DNA of 64,000 nt from Anomaloglossus baeobatrachus (lineage: Eukaryota; Chordata; Amphibia; Anura; Aromobatidae). The translations under genes were made by a program, and so were the position numbers. Location: the NCBI RefSeq assembly GCF_048569485.1, contig NC_134356.1, positions 468,305,820 to 468,369,819 on the forward strand, written 5' to 3'. Below, one piece after another: positions 11,022 through 23,698 of this stretch. The notes below the pieces were generated by a model that did not search any database, was not told the DNA's origin, and was given only the letters and a program-made list of their open reading frames with translations. Numbering within the stretch: the first letter of the stretch is position 1; each line of letters starts with the position of its first letter.

Positions 11022-12086
11022 ATAGGAATGGGCGAACCCAAACTGGACCCGTACCGAACATAGTGTTGGTGCACAAGGTCCCGAACATGGGTTTTCCTGG
11101 GAAAGCCGTGTAACAGTTTGGGTCGAGTTTGGGTCCAAGGGCTGTAAAAAAAGCACATTATTAAAAAAACATTATGATTATACTTACCAGTTCAGCAACA
11201 CGTCCTGCAGATGCGCAATCTCCCGGCTGCTTCTGCTTTCGGGTCTGATCATTAACTTACGTCGGTAAGTCACTCGGCAGTCTTCGGCTTTTTCAGCTGT
11301 GTTCGCGGTGATGTCAGGGTTCACCCAAGTCGATTGAACTTTGAATACCACTGTCAGCCTGCTTCTCACTCTGTATAGATGCTTGTCTGTACAGAGCAAT
11401 GAAGCAGAGCTGACATTGCTCTCCCTGTGGACTACATCGGACTAAGGATTTTTTTTTATAATAATGATGGCGTCTCTAAATGTTTTTTTTGTTTTATTTC
11501 TAATAAAAAAATGTTTCTATGTGTTGTGTATTTTTTACTGTTTACTTGAAATTCATGGTGACCATATCTAATTTGGTGTGACACTATGAATTTTGGGCTT
11601 AGTACCAGCAGAGGATACAAAGCTGGTATTAACCCCTTTATTACCTAGCGTGCCACCGCCATCAGGGAAATGGCGCTAAGAAACAATGCGCCATTACAGG
11701 GGCAGCTGCGGGCTGCGATTGTTAGTCTGGGGGGCCCAAAATACTTGGGCCACCCTGCGCTGGGGATTCCAGCCCCCCACTGCCTAATTTTACCTGGCTA
11801 GCCATCAAAATATGGCGGGAGCTCACACAATTTTTTTAAAAAATATTTATATAAATAATTAAAAAAAATATTGGGCTTTTCTGAATTTTGATTGCCAGCC
11901 AAGGTAAAGCCAAGCAGATGGGGGTGGCAGCCCGTAGCCATCCGCTTTATTTGCGCTGAGAATCAAAAATACTGCAGAGCTCTATGTCCTTTTTTAATGA
12001 TTTATTTACTTTTATAGTACTGTGATGTCAGGCAATCACAGACACTGGCAGAGAGAATGGGCGTCTGTGATTGCCTGTTGGCGTAA

Positions 12087-12259
12087 CCTGAAACCAGACC
12101 ATACATTCATATGTGGCAATAACTGCACACAGCCATAAAGCTTATAGAGAAGTGAACAGCCATGTAGTCTTGCTCAGCTGGTCACACTAACCCGGAGGCA
12201 GATTATACACTCTGGGCTTGAACACAGGAAGATACCGGAATGTATGGTCTCTTTCCAGG
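12087..12259. repeat. Small inverted-repeat insertion in hAT leader
   Basis: cctgaaaccagaccatacat at the left end recurs inverted at the right end (atgtatggtctctttccagg) with a few mismatches. The ~173-bp unit is MITE-like. No clear target duplication. Confidence 0.5.
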
Positions 12260-14869
12260 TATGACATCATTTCCCTCATGTGATAGGGGACTGTGCAAAG
12301 TGCTGTCCAATGTTTACAGACTGAATAACTTTATTTTATAAAGTCCACATGGATAATGAGTTTTTATACTATAAGTGAGGGTCTGGGGGCACCACTCCAT
12401 TAATTTTATAATTATAGTGGATGGGTAGTAACGTAGCCATGTCCACCAAGCAAGCCTGTCATGCCCACTAAACTCAAAGAAGATTACACATTACACTGTA
12501 TGCTCCACCCTGTGAAGATATCCCACCCAAGCTGCCTGCTTTCTTTGTGCCACACAGCCTGTGGAACAAAGTAGTTAGTTATAAATATGAGATCATCAAA
12601 TAGTGGCCATGGACGAGAACGTGGTGTAGTGGCTGCAAGGAGAGGACATGCTGAGCCTGTACCTGTTATGCAACCAACCGAAACACCTTTCCAAGGAGCA
12701 CACTGGCGACACGTTGGTCTATCTCATTCCGTAGTCCGTACGCCCAAGAACTGCTGGACAGAAGGTGAACACAGAACATTCTTCTACCTTTTCTTATACC
12801 CAGAAAGTGCAGATTTTGCACCTGCAGGCCATAAGCATCCATCTTCCTCACGACTTTGCAAATCAGCCAAGCTGTCTGAGGCTGAGCCACAAGGCATTCA
12901 GCAGACTCTGATGCTTTATGATGACTCTGCTGCCTGGGGTTCCATTTCCCACCCACCTGGCCCTGTCCCAGAAGTGGAAGAGACTGAGTGCTCTGATGCC
13001 CAATAATTTTTTCTGTTGGTGTATGAGTCCATGGGAGGGCCAATGCACACGGTCAGCAGAGCACCACACCATGGCTTCGATGATGATCAAACACAGGTAA
13101 CTACTGCTGCAGATGTCCACGATGTGCAGTAGTGAGGAGTGTCTGGATGATGATGAGGGTTTAGACCCCACATAGACTGAAGGACATCATAGTAACAAGC
13201 CCAGTTCGGACAATGAGGTGACAGTTACGCTGCACCAGCAACATAGCCACAGAGGGAGGAGGGTGGAAAAGGTCAGCTGCTACTGCCCACCGCGGCGATG
13301 AACTAAGCACACCTAAACTTCCTCCAAAGACCTCATTTGGGTGGCATTTCTTCAAACAATGTGCTAGCAACAGGATACGGGTGATTTGCAACCTGTACTA
13401 TCAGAGCTTGATGCCAGGACAAAATGTTCTGAACCTGAGCACCACTTGCATGACGAGGCATCTGGAAGCAAAGCACTCAGTTCAGTGAAATGCATACTTG
13501 ACAAGACAAAAAAAATCAGAGTCTCGTCCTGCTCCTGCTTCAGCTGGGTTCTTAGCCTCTTCCTCAAAAGCAACAACATTGCGACTGACGTCCCCGCAAA
13601 CAGAGGATGTGACTGCATGACCATAAACACCATTGTCACCAACCAAGTCCACAGTCCCACAGGGAAGCGTTCACCTCTCCATCCAACAAACCCTCAACAG
13701 AAAGAGGAAGTACCCCCCTACCCACCCATGAGCCATGGTCCTGACTGTCAAAGTTACAAAATTGCTTTCCTTACAAATGCTGCTGTTTTAGCTTGTGGAA
13801 ACAGAATGTTTAAAAAATGTGATGGTGACGGCTGTACCATGGTACATTGTTCCGAGCCGTTACTATTTTTCCAGGCAAGCCATCCCTAACCTGCACACAC
13901 ATGTTGTGGACCACATCAAGTGTGCACTGGGCAACGCCATCAGTGGAAAGGTTCACATTACCACCGATACGTGGACCAGTAAGCATGGGCAGGGACGTTC
14001 CATCTCACTAACTGCCCACTGGGTAACTCTAGTGGCTGCTGGCCCACAGGCGGAAGAAGACGTAGCGCATGTTCTACCACCATCTAGGATTGCTGGACGT
14101 TTTTCGGTCCAAGTTGTCTCCTCCTCCTAATCCGCTTCCTCATGCAGTTGTAGTGACACCTGCACCAGCAACTTCACCACAGTCAAGGGGAAACAACAGC
14201 AGGCTGTTCTTAAACTCGTCTGCCTGGGGGACAAATCCTACACCATGCAGGAGCTGTGGAAGGGAATCAAACAGCAGACAGATGAGTGGTTGTTGCCAGT
14301 TAACGTGAAGCCTGGACAGGTGGTGTTTGATAATGGGTGAAATCTAATAGCAGCTCTGGGTCTAGCCTGTTTGACACACATCCCTTGCCTGGCGCATATC
14401 CTTAATTTTGTGGTGAAGACCTTCATAAAAATTTACCCAGGTATGTCCAACCTGCTGGTAAACGTGTGGGCAGTGTGTGCTTCCTTTCAATGTTCTGGCA
14501 CTGCAGCTGCCCACCTGTCTGCGCTGCAGCGTGACTTTGAACTTCCTGCTCACTATCTGAAATGTGACATATCAACAAGGTGGAACTCCACCTTGCATAT
14601 GCTCGAGAGACTGTGCGAGCAGCAACAGGCAATAGTTGAGTTTCAAATGCAGCATGCACGGCAGAATCGTTCTGCGGAACAATCCCACTTCACTACCAAT
14701 GAGTGGGCTTCCATGCGGGACTTGTGTACTGTGTTGCGCTGCTTTGAAATCGCCAACAACATGGTCAGCACAGATGATGCCATAATCAGCATCACTATAC
14801 CAATTTTATGCCTACTGCAAGCAAATATTGAGTTTGATGCAGGAGAGGGAGGAGCAGGAGGAACATATA

Positions 14870-16159
14870 TTAACCCCTTCAGCCCCCGGGCACTTTCCGT
14901 TTTTGCGTTTTTGTTTTTTGCTCCTTTTCTTCCAAGAGCCGTAACTTTTTTATTATTCCGTCAATCTTGCCATATGAGGGCTTGTTTTTTGCGGGACGAG
15001 TTGTACTTTTAAATGAAATCATAAGTTTTACCATATAGTGTACTGGAAAATGGCAAAAAAATTCCAAGTGCGGAAAAATTGCAAAAAAAGTGGGATCGTA
15101 CAATAGTTTTTGGGATATTTTATTCACGGTGTTCACTATATGGTAAAACTGATGTCTGGGTGTGATGCCTCAGGTCGGTGCGAGTTTGTAGACACCAAAC
15201 ATGTATAGGTTTACTTGTATCTAAGGGGTTAAAAAAAATTCACAAGTTTGTCCAATAAAAGTGGCGCACGTTTTGCGCCATTTTCCGAAACACGTAGAGT
15301 TCTTATTTTTTGGGATCAATGGCTCAGTGATGGCTTATTTTTTGCGTCTCGAGCTGACGTTTATAATGGTACCATTTTTGCGCAGATGCTACGTTTTGAT
15401 CGCCTGTTATTGCATTTTGCGCAAAACTTGCGGCGACCAAAAAACGTAATGTTGGCGTTTGGAATTTTTTTGCCACTACGCCGTTTACCAATCAGAATAA
15501 TTGATTTTATATTTTGATAGATCGGGCATTTCTGAACGCGGCGATACCAAATATGTGTATATTTATTTATTTTTTAACCCTTTAATTTTCAATGGGGGGA
15601 AAGGGGGGTGATTTGAACTTTTAGGTTTTTTGTTTTTTTTTTATTTTTTAAAACTTTTTTTTTTACTTTTTTTTTTTATTTTACTAGTCCCCCTAGGGGG
15701 CTATAGCAATCAGCAATCCGATCGCTGATCGCTATCTGCTGATCACAGCAATACCGCTGTAATCAGCAGATTCACTCACTTTGGTTTTCCCTCTGCTCTC
15801 GGCCGAGGGAAAATGAAAGTGAAAGATCATAGCAGCAGGCGTCATCACATGACCCTGTGCTACGATGGCAACCACCGATAGTCACGTGATAACACACGTG
15901 ACTTCCGGTGGGGGCGGCGGTAAGTAACAAACATGGCCACGCGCATTTAAATCTTGCTGCCAGACTTTGGCAGCAAGATTTAAGGGGTTAATGGCCGCGG
16001 GTGGAAGCGATTCCACCCGCGGCTAGCAGGCACACATGTCAGCTGTTGAAAACAGCTGATATGTGTGCCGATCCACGCCGCCTGCCCGCGGCAGGGGGCG
16101 GGGCTTAACGGGACACGATCTATGACGGATAGATCCGTCCAAGGTCGTGAAGGGGTTAA
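14870..16159. mobile_element. piggyBac-like non-autonomous element (TTAA)
   Basis: Flanked by TTAA at 14870-14873 and 16156-16159, with inverted ends ccccttcagcccccggg and ccccttcacgaccttgg. It inserted within the hAT transposase. It carries no transposase; long A/T runs and an AT-rich to GC-rich gradient fill the interior. The same family, in opposite orientation, lies at 55405-56666, including a shared segment around gcgggacgagttgtactttt. Confidence 0.85.
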
Positions 16160-16727
16160 AGGGTGCTTTACACGCTGCTACATCGCTACCGATATATCGT
16201 CGGGGTCATGTTGTTAGTGACGCACATCCGGCGCCGGTAGCGACATCGCAGCGTGTGACACCAAGGAGCGACAATCGCAAAATCGTTCAAAAACGTCGCT
16301 CCTTTCCTTAATATCGCTGTTGCCACACGTACAATGTTGTTCGTCGTTCCTGCGGCAGCATACTTTGCTATGTGTGACACCGCAGGAACGACGAACATCT
16401 CCTTACCTGCGTCCACCGGCAATGCGGAAGGAAGGAGGTGGGTGGGATGTTAGGTCCCGCTCATCTTCGCCCCTCCGTTCTATTGGACGGCCGCTTAGTG
16501 ACGTCGCGGTGATGTTGCTGTGACGCCGAACGCACCTCCACTTGAAGGAGGGATTGTTCGGCGGTCACAGTGACGTCGCAGCACAGATATGTGCATGTGG
16601 CGCTACCGTAGCGATAATGTTCGCTACAGCAGCGAGAACCAAATGTCGCATGTACGATGGGGGCGGGTGCTATCGCGCACGACATTGCTAGCTATAGCTA
16701 GCGATGTCGCAGCGTGTAAAGCACCCT
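16160..16727. mobile_element. Harbinger-like MITE abutting the piggyBac end
   Basis: Near-perfect inverted ends (agggtgctttacacgctgc on the left, agggtgctttacacgctgcg reading in from the right), flanked by TAA at 16157-16159 and 16728-16730. The left TAA is part of the TTAA of the piggyBac-like element, so the MITE landed exactly in that element's target duplication. The interior contains further inverted motifs; no transposase. Confidence 0.9.
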
Positions 16728-17640
16728 TAACACTAATATCAGACCCGGTGTGACGGCCCTGGACTATCGCAGGGTGGTACTCTAAGCAAGTCACGGACAT
16801 CACTCGAGCGCGGCTGAGGAGATACAGAGGACATGCACATTACACCTCCCACCGAGGACAGCTTGTTGATTCTGGGCAGCCTGGCACACATGAGCCAATT
16901 CATGCTGCTGTGCCTGAAGAACGACCGCTGAGTTGCCAGGATTTTAAACAATGAGGATTACTGCCTGGCCACCCTGCTGGATCCCTGCTACAAGGACAAC
17001 ATAGCATCATTAATTCCATCCCTGGAATGGCACAGCAAGATGCAGGAATACAAGGTTGCATTGCAGGCACTAAGTACAGCATTTCCACCTGACACTGAGG
17101 AGTAAGCAGAACAATGAGGAAGAGAAGCAAGACACCAAACCAGCTTGGAAACTCACACCATGTCTCCAGGCAGGGCTGGCCTGACAGAATTTTGGCAAAA
17201 GTTCATGAACACACCAAAATATCGGGCACCAACATGTAGTACAGCGCCAATAAGCAGGGGGCAACGTTTTCAGAAGATGGTGCAAGACTACATGTCTACG
17301 CATCTTGAGGTGCAATCTAATGGATCTGCCCCTTTTAACTTCTTTGTCTCAAAATTGGACATCTGGCCTGAGCTTGCCATTTTTGCCTTGGAGGTGCTGG
17401 CCTGCCCTCCAGCAAGTGTTATATATCTGAACGTTTGTTCAGCATGGCAGGGGGGGGTCATAACAGACAAGTGTACAAGTCTGTCCACCGCCAACGTGGG
17501 AACACTGACTTTCTTTAAAATGAACCATGCGTGGATCACACAGGACTTTTCCCTACCCGTGGCTGACTAGAGAACTATAACAGCTGCACACAGCCATGGT
17601 TAGACTTTAGTTCATATTACTGTTTTTTTGGTGTCCCCCC

Positions 17641-17860
17641 AAAGTTGAATGTATATATACCCTGTGACGTCCGAAACACGTCTTCTGTGTGGTTTGAACC
17701 ATGCCATATTTATAAGGATTTTTTACTGATGTTTCAATAAAGACTCAAAAAATCTTTTTCATTCTACAATCGGACTGGATGCTGGATTATTTTCTTTGCC
17801 TGTTGTCTGGACTAAGGAGTGGTCGTCCTTCCGTGCACCGTCTCAGATTGTCTCTACATG
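17641..17860 (+). mobile_element. PLE terminal-repeat fragment
   Basis: Contains ctgtgacgtccgaaacacg, close to the hammerhead core layout of PLE terminal repeats but one base short, then ttcaataaagactc and tggatgctggattattttct, words I associate with amphibian PLE terminal regions. No coding part is attached. It replaces the expected right end of the hAT relic. Confidence 0.5.
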
Positions 17861-17879
17861 GTGAACTGGAAACTTTTGT

Positions 17880-18184
17880 TACTGGATAAATATTGCAGTG
17901 TATGAGAACAGTGATCAAATTAAAAAATATTTCAGTCCCATAGCGAGTAAGTAAAAATGATAAAAAAAAGTAAGAATTAAAAAAAAACCCCTTACAATAT
18001 GTAACTTTTTCATCATACTGTCACTCAAAAAATGGAATAAAAAGAAACCGAAAAATATTTGTAAACAAAAATGATATCACTGAACAAATTATCTCATCAA
18101 ACAAAAGACAAGCCCACATATAATACTGTCTGCGGTAAAATAAAAAATGTTATGGCTTTCTCTTATGGTTAGAAAGTTGTTCTT
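17880..18184. repeat. Old TTAA-element interior fragment
   Basis: A/T-rich sequence with aaaccccttacaatatgtaac, cactcaaaaaatggaataaaa and acaagcccacatataatact, which resemble the interior of the piggyBac-like family seen at 24.9-27 kb. No termini. Non-coding. Confidence 0.4.
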
Positions 18185-19189
18185 ACCCATCTGTCCTGGT
18201 TCTGGTCTCTGCTCTTTTCTTCCCAGTACGCTAAACACTCTTACACTCCATGTACTCTCATGTGTTGAACCTTCTAGGCCTATATAAAGCTTACCAAGAT
18301 AAACACGTGTCTTGTTATTAAAACTTAAATTTTTCCAAGACCTTTAGTTTGTCTTTGCAGTTACCTGTCTGCAGTCTTCAGGATGTCTCTTGATTGCCTA
18401 TGGCTTCTATGAAACCTGTCTGTGATCTCCAGTCTCTCTGCTTTAGGTGCCTTGTGTGCCTTGACTGCCTGTTGTAACTATGCCCTGGAACTTGGGCTTC
18501 AAAGATCCAACTCACCATGTGAGCCTACCCGAATAGCAAGACCATGGTTCTTAACCCCTTAACGACCTTGGACGTACTGAGTACGTCATGGTGACATGGT
18601 GCTAAACGACCCATGACGTACTCAGTACGTCCTGGCGAAATCGCGGTCCCGGAGCCCCGGGGAGTGAAATTTATTTACTTAAACGGTGGATTCGGGAAGG
18701 AGGGGACCTCTGCCTGACGTCAGGAGGGGTGGTGCCTCCTCCCCGAACCTACAGAGGCTGTGATTGGCTGACGAACGCCGCTCAGCCAATTACAGCCACT
18801 GTAATGTTCCAGCCATTGAAAATGGCTGGAACATTGAAATCCAGCCCTGATCAGTGCTGCTGTAGCACTGGCCATTGGCTGGAGCTGGGTGATCGATGCT
18901 TCACCCGCCCCCAGCTCTGATTGGAGAGACCGGTCTTGTGACCGCTCTCTCCAATCAATGTGGATCTGCGGCCTGTGATCGTCCCTAGAAGCCGAGGAGA
19001 GCGGTAAGTTGTTGTCCCCGCCGCCCGCCCCTGTCCCCGATCGCCCCGCCGCTCGCCCCTGTCCCCGATCGCCCCGCCGCTGCTCCCGCTTCACCGCTGT
19101 CCCCGCCGCTGCTCCCGCTTCACCGCCGCTGTCTCCGATCGCCCCGCCGCTGCTCCCGCTTCACCGCCGCTGTCTCCGATCGCCCCACC

Positions 19190-20195
19190 GCTGCTGCCGC
19201 TTCACCACTGTCCCCGCCGCCATGCTCCCGATGCACCGCCGTCCCCGCCGCCGCTCCCGATCCACCGCCGTCCCCGCCGCCATGCTCCCGCTGCACCGCT
19301 GTCTCCGCCGCCATGCTCCCGCTCCACCGCTGTCCCCGCCGCCGCTCCCGATCCACCGCAGTCCCCGCCGCCATGCTCCCGCTGTCTCCGCCGCCATGCT
19401 CCCGCTGCACCGCTGTCCCCGCCGCCGCTCCCGATCCACCGCCGTCCCCGCCGCCATGCTCCCACTGCACCGCTGTCTCCGCCGCCATGCTCCCGCTGCA
19501 CCGCTGTCCCCGCCGCCACTCCCGATCCACCACCGTCCCCGCCGCCATGCTCCCGCTGCACCGCTGTCTCCGCCGCCATGCTCCCGCTCCACCGCTGTCC
19601 CCGCCGCCGCTCCCGATCCACCGCCGTCCCCGCCGCCATGCTCCCGCTGCACCGCTGTCTCCGCCGCCATGCTCCCGCTCCACCGCTGTCCCCGCCGCCG
19701 CTCCCGATCCACCGCCGTCCCCGCCGCCATGCTCCCGCTGCACCGCTGTCTCCGCCGCCATGCTCCCGCTCCACCGCTGTCCCCGCCGCCGCTCCCGATC
19801 CACCGCCGTCCCCACCGCCATGCTCCCGCTGCACCGCTGTCTCCGCCGCCATGCTCCCGCTCCACCGCTGTCCCCGCCGCCGCTCCCGATCCACCGCCGT
19901 CCCCGCCGCCATGCTCCCGCTGCACCGCTGTCTCCGCTGCCATGCTCCCGCTGCACCGCTGTCCCCGCCGCCGCTCCCTATCCACCGCCGTCCCCGCCGC
20001 CATGCTCCCGCTGCACCGCTGTCTCCGCCGCCATGCTCCCGCTGCACCGCTGTCCCCGCCGCCGCTCCAGATCCACCGCCGTCCCCGCCGCCATGCTCCC
20101 GCTCCACTGCTGTCCCCACCGCCGCTCCCGATCCACCGCCGTCCCCGCCGCCGCTCCCGATCCACCGCCGTCCCCGCCGCCATGCTCGCCACTGT
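19190..20195. repeat. GC-rich minisatellite, 91-bp higher-order unit
   Basis: Three ~30-bp subunits built on ccgccatgctcccgctgcac and ccgctcccgatccaccgccg alternate to give a 91-bp unit; equivalent positions recur at 19561, 19652, 19743, 19834, 19925 and 20016. Because 91 is not a multiple of three, every frame cycles through the same sequence without stops. This explains the very long overlapping ORFs on both strands, which are not genes. Confidence 0.9.
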
Positions 20196-20299
20196 CCCCG
20201 CCGCCGTCGCACCCACCTTTTTCAGCCGCAGCTGCCCCCGATCGGCGGCGGCCGCCGCCTCCGTCATCGGCTGCCCCTTCTCCATCGCCACACCACCTA

Positions 20300-20826
20300 T
20301 CCCTCCATGTGCTGCAAGCCACCCTCCCCCCACGTGGGGGGAGGGTGGCTGGCTTGCAGCACATGTGGGGGGAGGGTGGCTGGCTTGCAGCACATGTGGG
20401 GGGAGGGTGGCTGGCTTGCAGCACATGTGGGGGGAGGGTGGCTGGCTTGCAGCACATGTGGGGGGAGGGTGGCTGGCTTGCAGCACATGTGCTGCAAGCC
20501 ACCCTCCCCCTACATGAGCTGCAAGCCAGCCACCCTCCCCCTACATGTGCTGCAAGCCCCCCTCCCTCCCCCTACATGTGCTGCAAGCCCCCCTCCCTCC
20601 CCCTACATGTGCTGCAAGCCCCCCTCCCTTCCCCTACATGTGCTGCAAGCCCCCCTCCCTTCCCCTACATGTGCTGCAAGCCCCCCTCCCTCCCCCTACA
20701 TGTGCTGCAAGCCCCCCTCCCTCCCCCTACATGTGCTGCAAGCCCCCCTCCCTCCCCCTACATGTGCTGCAAGCCCCCCTCCCTCCCCCTACATGTGCTG
20801 CAAGCCCCCCTCCCTTCCCCTACATG
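20300..20826. repeat. 31-bp minisatellite in two opposing orientations
   Basis: From 20333 about five units containing ggggggagggtggctggctt-type sequence are followed, from about 20486, by about ten units of the complementary form (acatgtgctgcaagcccccc) spaced 31 bp apart (for example 20543 and 20574). The two half-arrays are inverted relative to each other and could form a large hairpin. Non-coding. Confidence 0.9.
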
Positions 20827-20989
20827 TGCCATCTCTCTCTCGCATCAGACTCTGCCCCCCTCCCCGATCTGCTGCCTGCTCTCTCCCATTTTCCATCTAC
20901 TGCCCCCTCTCACCCTCCTCGATCTGTTGCCTCCTTCATCTGCTGCCTCTTCTGTCTGCTGTGATCCTGCTGCCTAGATCCATCCTGTA

Positions 20990-21150
20990 AGGTAGGTATC
21001 CCCATCTCACCCCCCCATCCTCTGCTGCTCCTCCATCCGCTGCGCCATTTCCCATCATCCATCCGCTGCGCCCTTTCCCATCCTCTGCCGCTCCTCCATC
21101 CGCTGCGCCCTTTCCCATCTTCCATCCGCTGCGCCCTTTCTCATCTGCCG
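20990..21150. repeat. Short C/T-rich tandem repeat
   Basis: Units of about 20-35 bp containing ccatccgctgcgccctttcc repeat about five times. This is part of the GC-rich interior of the surrounding piggyBac-like element. Confidence 0.7.
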
Positions 21151-21350
21151 CCCCGCCCTCTCGCATCGCATTATCCAGCGCAGTTGCTCGCTTCCAGACT
21201 GCAGTGGATGATGCGATGCGAGACTCGTGCATTGCTCTCACGTTTGGCACTGGTCTTAGTGGCAGGCGCTCTTTTTTTTTTTTTTTTTTTTTTACTGATG
21301 TCTGTATTTTTTATTTCGCCAAACTAATTTTTTTTGTATGGGGGGGGGTC

Positions 21351-22120
21351 TAGTTTCCAAAATGGGATCACATGTGGGGGAGCTCCATTGTTTAGGCACC
21401 TCAGGGGGGTCTCCAAATGAAACATGGCGTCTGCTAATAATTCCAATCAATTTTACTGTGAAATGGCGCTCCTTCTCTTCTGAGCCCCGCCGTACGCCCA
21501 AACAATTGATTTCCACCACATATGGGGTATCTGCGTACTCAGGAGAAAATGCACCATAAATTTTATGGTGCATTTTTTCCTGATACCCTTGTGATAAAAA
21601 AAGCTACCTGGTTGAAGCAACAGTTTTGTGGTAAAAAAAATTTTTTTTCTTTTCACGGCTCAACGTTATAAACTTCTGTGAAGCCCCCAGGGGTTCAAAG
21701 TGCACATCAAACATCTAGAAAAAATATTTGAGGGCTCTAGTTTCCAAAATGGGATCATTTGTGGGGGAGCTCCATTGTTTAGGCACCTCAGGGGGTCTTC
21801 AAACCCGACATGGCGTCCGCTAATGAGTGCAGCTAATTTTGCACTCAAAAATTCAAATGGCGCTCCTTGCCTTCCGAGTCCTGCTGTGTGCCCAAACATT
21901 TGATTACCACCACATATGGGGTATCTGCGTACTCAGGAGAAAATGCACGATACATTTTATGATGCATTTTTCCTGATACCCTTGTGAAAATACTAATTTC
22001 TATGGCTAAAGTAACATTTTTGTGTTAAAAAAGTAAAATTTTCATTTTTTCGTCTACATTGCTTTGGTTGCTGTGAAGCTCCTAAAGGGTTAATAAACTT
22101 CTTGGATGTGGTTTTGAGCA
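21351..22120. repeat. Two ~387-bp direct repeats plus a partial
   Basis: tagtttccaaaatgggatca starts at 21351 and 21738. Both copies continue through gggggagctccattgttt, catggcgtc and ccacatatggggtatctgcg. A third, diverged partial begins near 22130 (agaattgggtcacttttggg). The same unit recurs in the older element at 25.7-26.9 kb, showing that it is an intrinsic part of this TTAA family. Confidence 0.85.
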
Positions 22121-23698
22121 GAGTGAGGGGTGCAGATTTTAGAATTGGGTCACTTTTGGGTATTTTCTGTCGCCTAGGTTTCTCAAATCACTCCAAATGT
22201 GATGTGGTACCTAAACAATTTTTTTTTGTAAATTTTGTTGGAAAAATGAGAAATTGGTGATGAACTTTGAACCCTTCTAACTTCCTAACGGAATTTTTTT
22301 TTTTTTCAAAAATTGCGCTGGTGTAAAGTAGACATGTGGGAAATGTTATTTAGTAACTTTTTTGTGTGACATATCTCTCAGATTTATGGGCATAAAATTT
22401 CAAATTTTGAAAATTGCAAAATTTTCAAAATTTTCGCTAAATTTCCGAAATTTTCACAAATAAACGCAAAACATATCGGCCTAAATTTACCACTGACATG
22501 AAGTACAATATGTCACGAAAAAACAATCTCAGAATCGCCAGGATCCGTTGAAGTGTTCCAGAGTTATAACCTGTCAAAGTGACACTGGTCAAAATTGCAA
22601 AAAATGGCCGGGTCTTTAAGGTGAAAACAGGCTGGGGGCTGAAGGGGTTAAACGTACAGTGGCTACCACACCATTGCTAGGGGGTTACAGACCTTTATGA
22701 AAGGGGTCCTAAAAAGGGGGGTATTCCAACATACCTGTCCCCAGTCTGAGCTCTGCTCCCTTCTTGAAGGTCCACCAATTTTTTTTGTACTTCACATTTT
22801 CACATTGAGCTTTCCAAGTAGCCCACCATACCTTTCGTGGTAGTAAGACTTCAGTGTTCTTAAGACTTTTAGTTTGCCTGTTCACAGCTACCTCTCTGTG
22901 GTCTTCAGGACATCTTCTTATTGCCTGTGGGTTCTAGTACTTCTGAAACTTGTCTGCAGTCTCCAGGATACCTTCTGGCTGCCTTCAGCTTCCAGTTACT
23001 TGGCTACCTCTCTGTCTGCAGATTTCAAAACCTCTGCAACCTGTGTGCAGTATCCAGGATGTCCTTTGGATGCCTTAGATGAAACCTTAACAGAATACCA
23101 GGATCATGATTGGCAAAGGTACAGTGGCTATAACACCATTGATGAGGGTTACAGACTTTTTTGGGAGGGGTCCTAAAAGAGGGATATTGTTACATACCTG
23201 TCTCAGGTCTGGACTATGCTCCTTTCTTCCTGGTCCACTAAATATTCTTGTGCTCCACATTGGGCTGCGTAAGAAGCCCGCCATGCTCTCATGTGTTGAA
23301 CTTCCTAGGTCCATATAAGGTTTACCAATATACATACCTTTGTCTTGATGTTAAGACTACAGTGGTCCTAAGTCTCTAGGCTGTCTGTGGATTCCAGTTC
23401 CTAAGATAGACTACTGCCAGTGGCTTTTTGTACCTCTACTAATTATATCTCATGTGCTGAACCTACTCCTGTTGCCCATGAGCCCACAAGGACCTTGGGC
23501 TTTGAGGATCCTCATCACCATTAGAGCTTAACAGAATACCAATACCATGAATCTCAAAAGTACAACAGCTACAACACGGTTATTGGGCATTGCGTACTTT
23601 TTTGGGCGGGACCCTGTAAGGAAGGGATACTATTGCATACATTTCCCAGGTCTAGGCTCTACTCACTTCCTACCAGTCTGATAAAGCCTCTTGTGCAG

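Larger units (their letters stand above)
12587..17570 (+). pseudogene. Decayed BED-finger hAT transposase
   Basis: Transposase pieces appear in order on the plus strand. A low-complexity N-terminal part is at 12587-13006. A BED-type zinc finger lies at about 13328-13480 (GWHFFKQCASN ... CNLYYQS ... TRHLEAKH); its second cysteine reads Tyr. RNase-H-like core pieces follow: ITTDTWTSKHGQG (first catalytic Asp) near 13960, VVFDNG near 14320 followed directly by an in-frame TGA, THIPCLAHILNFVVK near 14375 and CDISTRWNSTLHML near 14565. After the two insertions come DYCLATLLDPCYK near 16960 and the C-terminal dimerisation domain (ELAIFALEVLACPP) near 17370. Several stops and frame changes make it a pseudogene. 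The enzyme would have excised and reinserted hAT elements with 8-bp duplications. Confidence 0.85.
11022..17640 (+). mobile_element. hAT transposon relic, split by two younger elements
   Basis: It opens with ataggaatgggcgaaccc, a hAT-type terminus, followed by ~1.5 kb of non-coding hAT leader, then a decayed BED-hAT transposase on the plus strand. A piggyBac-like element (14870-16159) and a Harbinger MITE (16160-16727) interrupt the coding part. I could not find a matching right terminus; the region gives way to a PLE terminal fragment at about 17641, so the right edge is set there by inference. Confidence 0.65.
18551..22651. mobile_element. 4.1-kb piggyBac-like element carrying minisatellites
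   Basis: TTAA at 18551-18554 and 22648-22651 with ends ccccttaacgacc and ccccttcagcccccagcc. Just inside the left end an inverted pair (gacgtactgagtacgtc and its variant) forms a sub-terminal palindrome. The interior is unusual: a 91-bp GC-rich array, a 31-bp array with two orientations, a poly(T) run and a ~387-bp internal duplication. No transposase is present, so it must have moved in trans. Confidence 0.8.

Noticed and set aside
12587-13006. 139-codon ORF as a host gene
   Set aside because: It is in place and style the low-complexity N-terminal part of the decayed hAT transposase.
19009-20990. Long proline/arginine/alanine-rich ORFs up to 554 codons on both strands
   Set aside because: They exist in several frames of both strands because the 91-bp and 31-bp repeats lack stops. 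No domain, no start context and no frame-specific composition; repeat artefacts.
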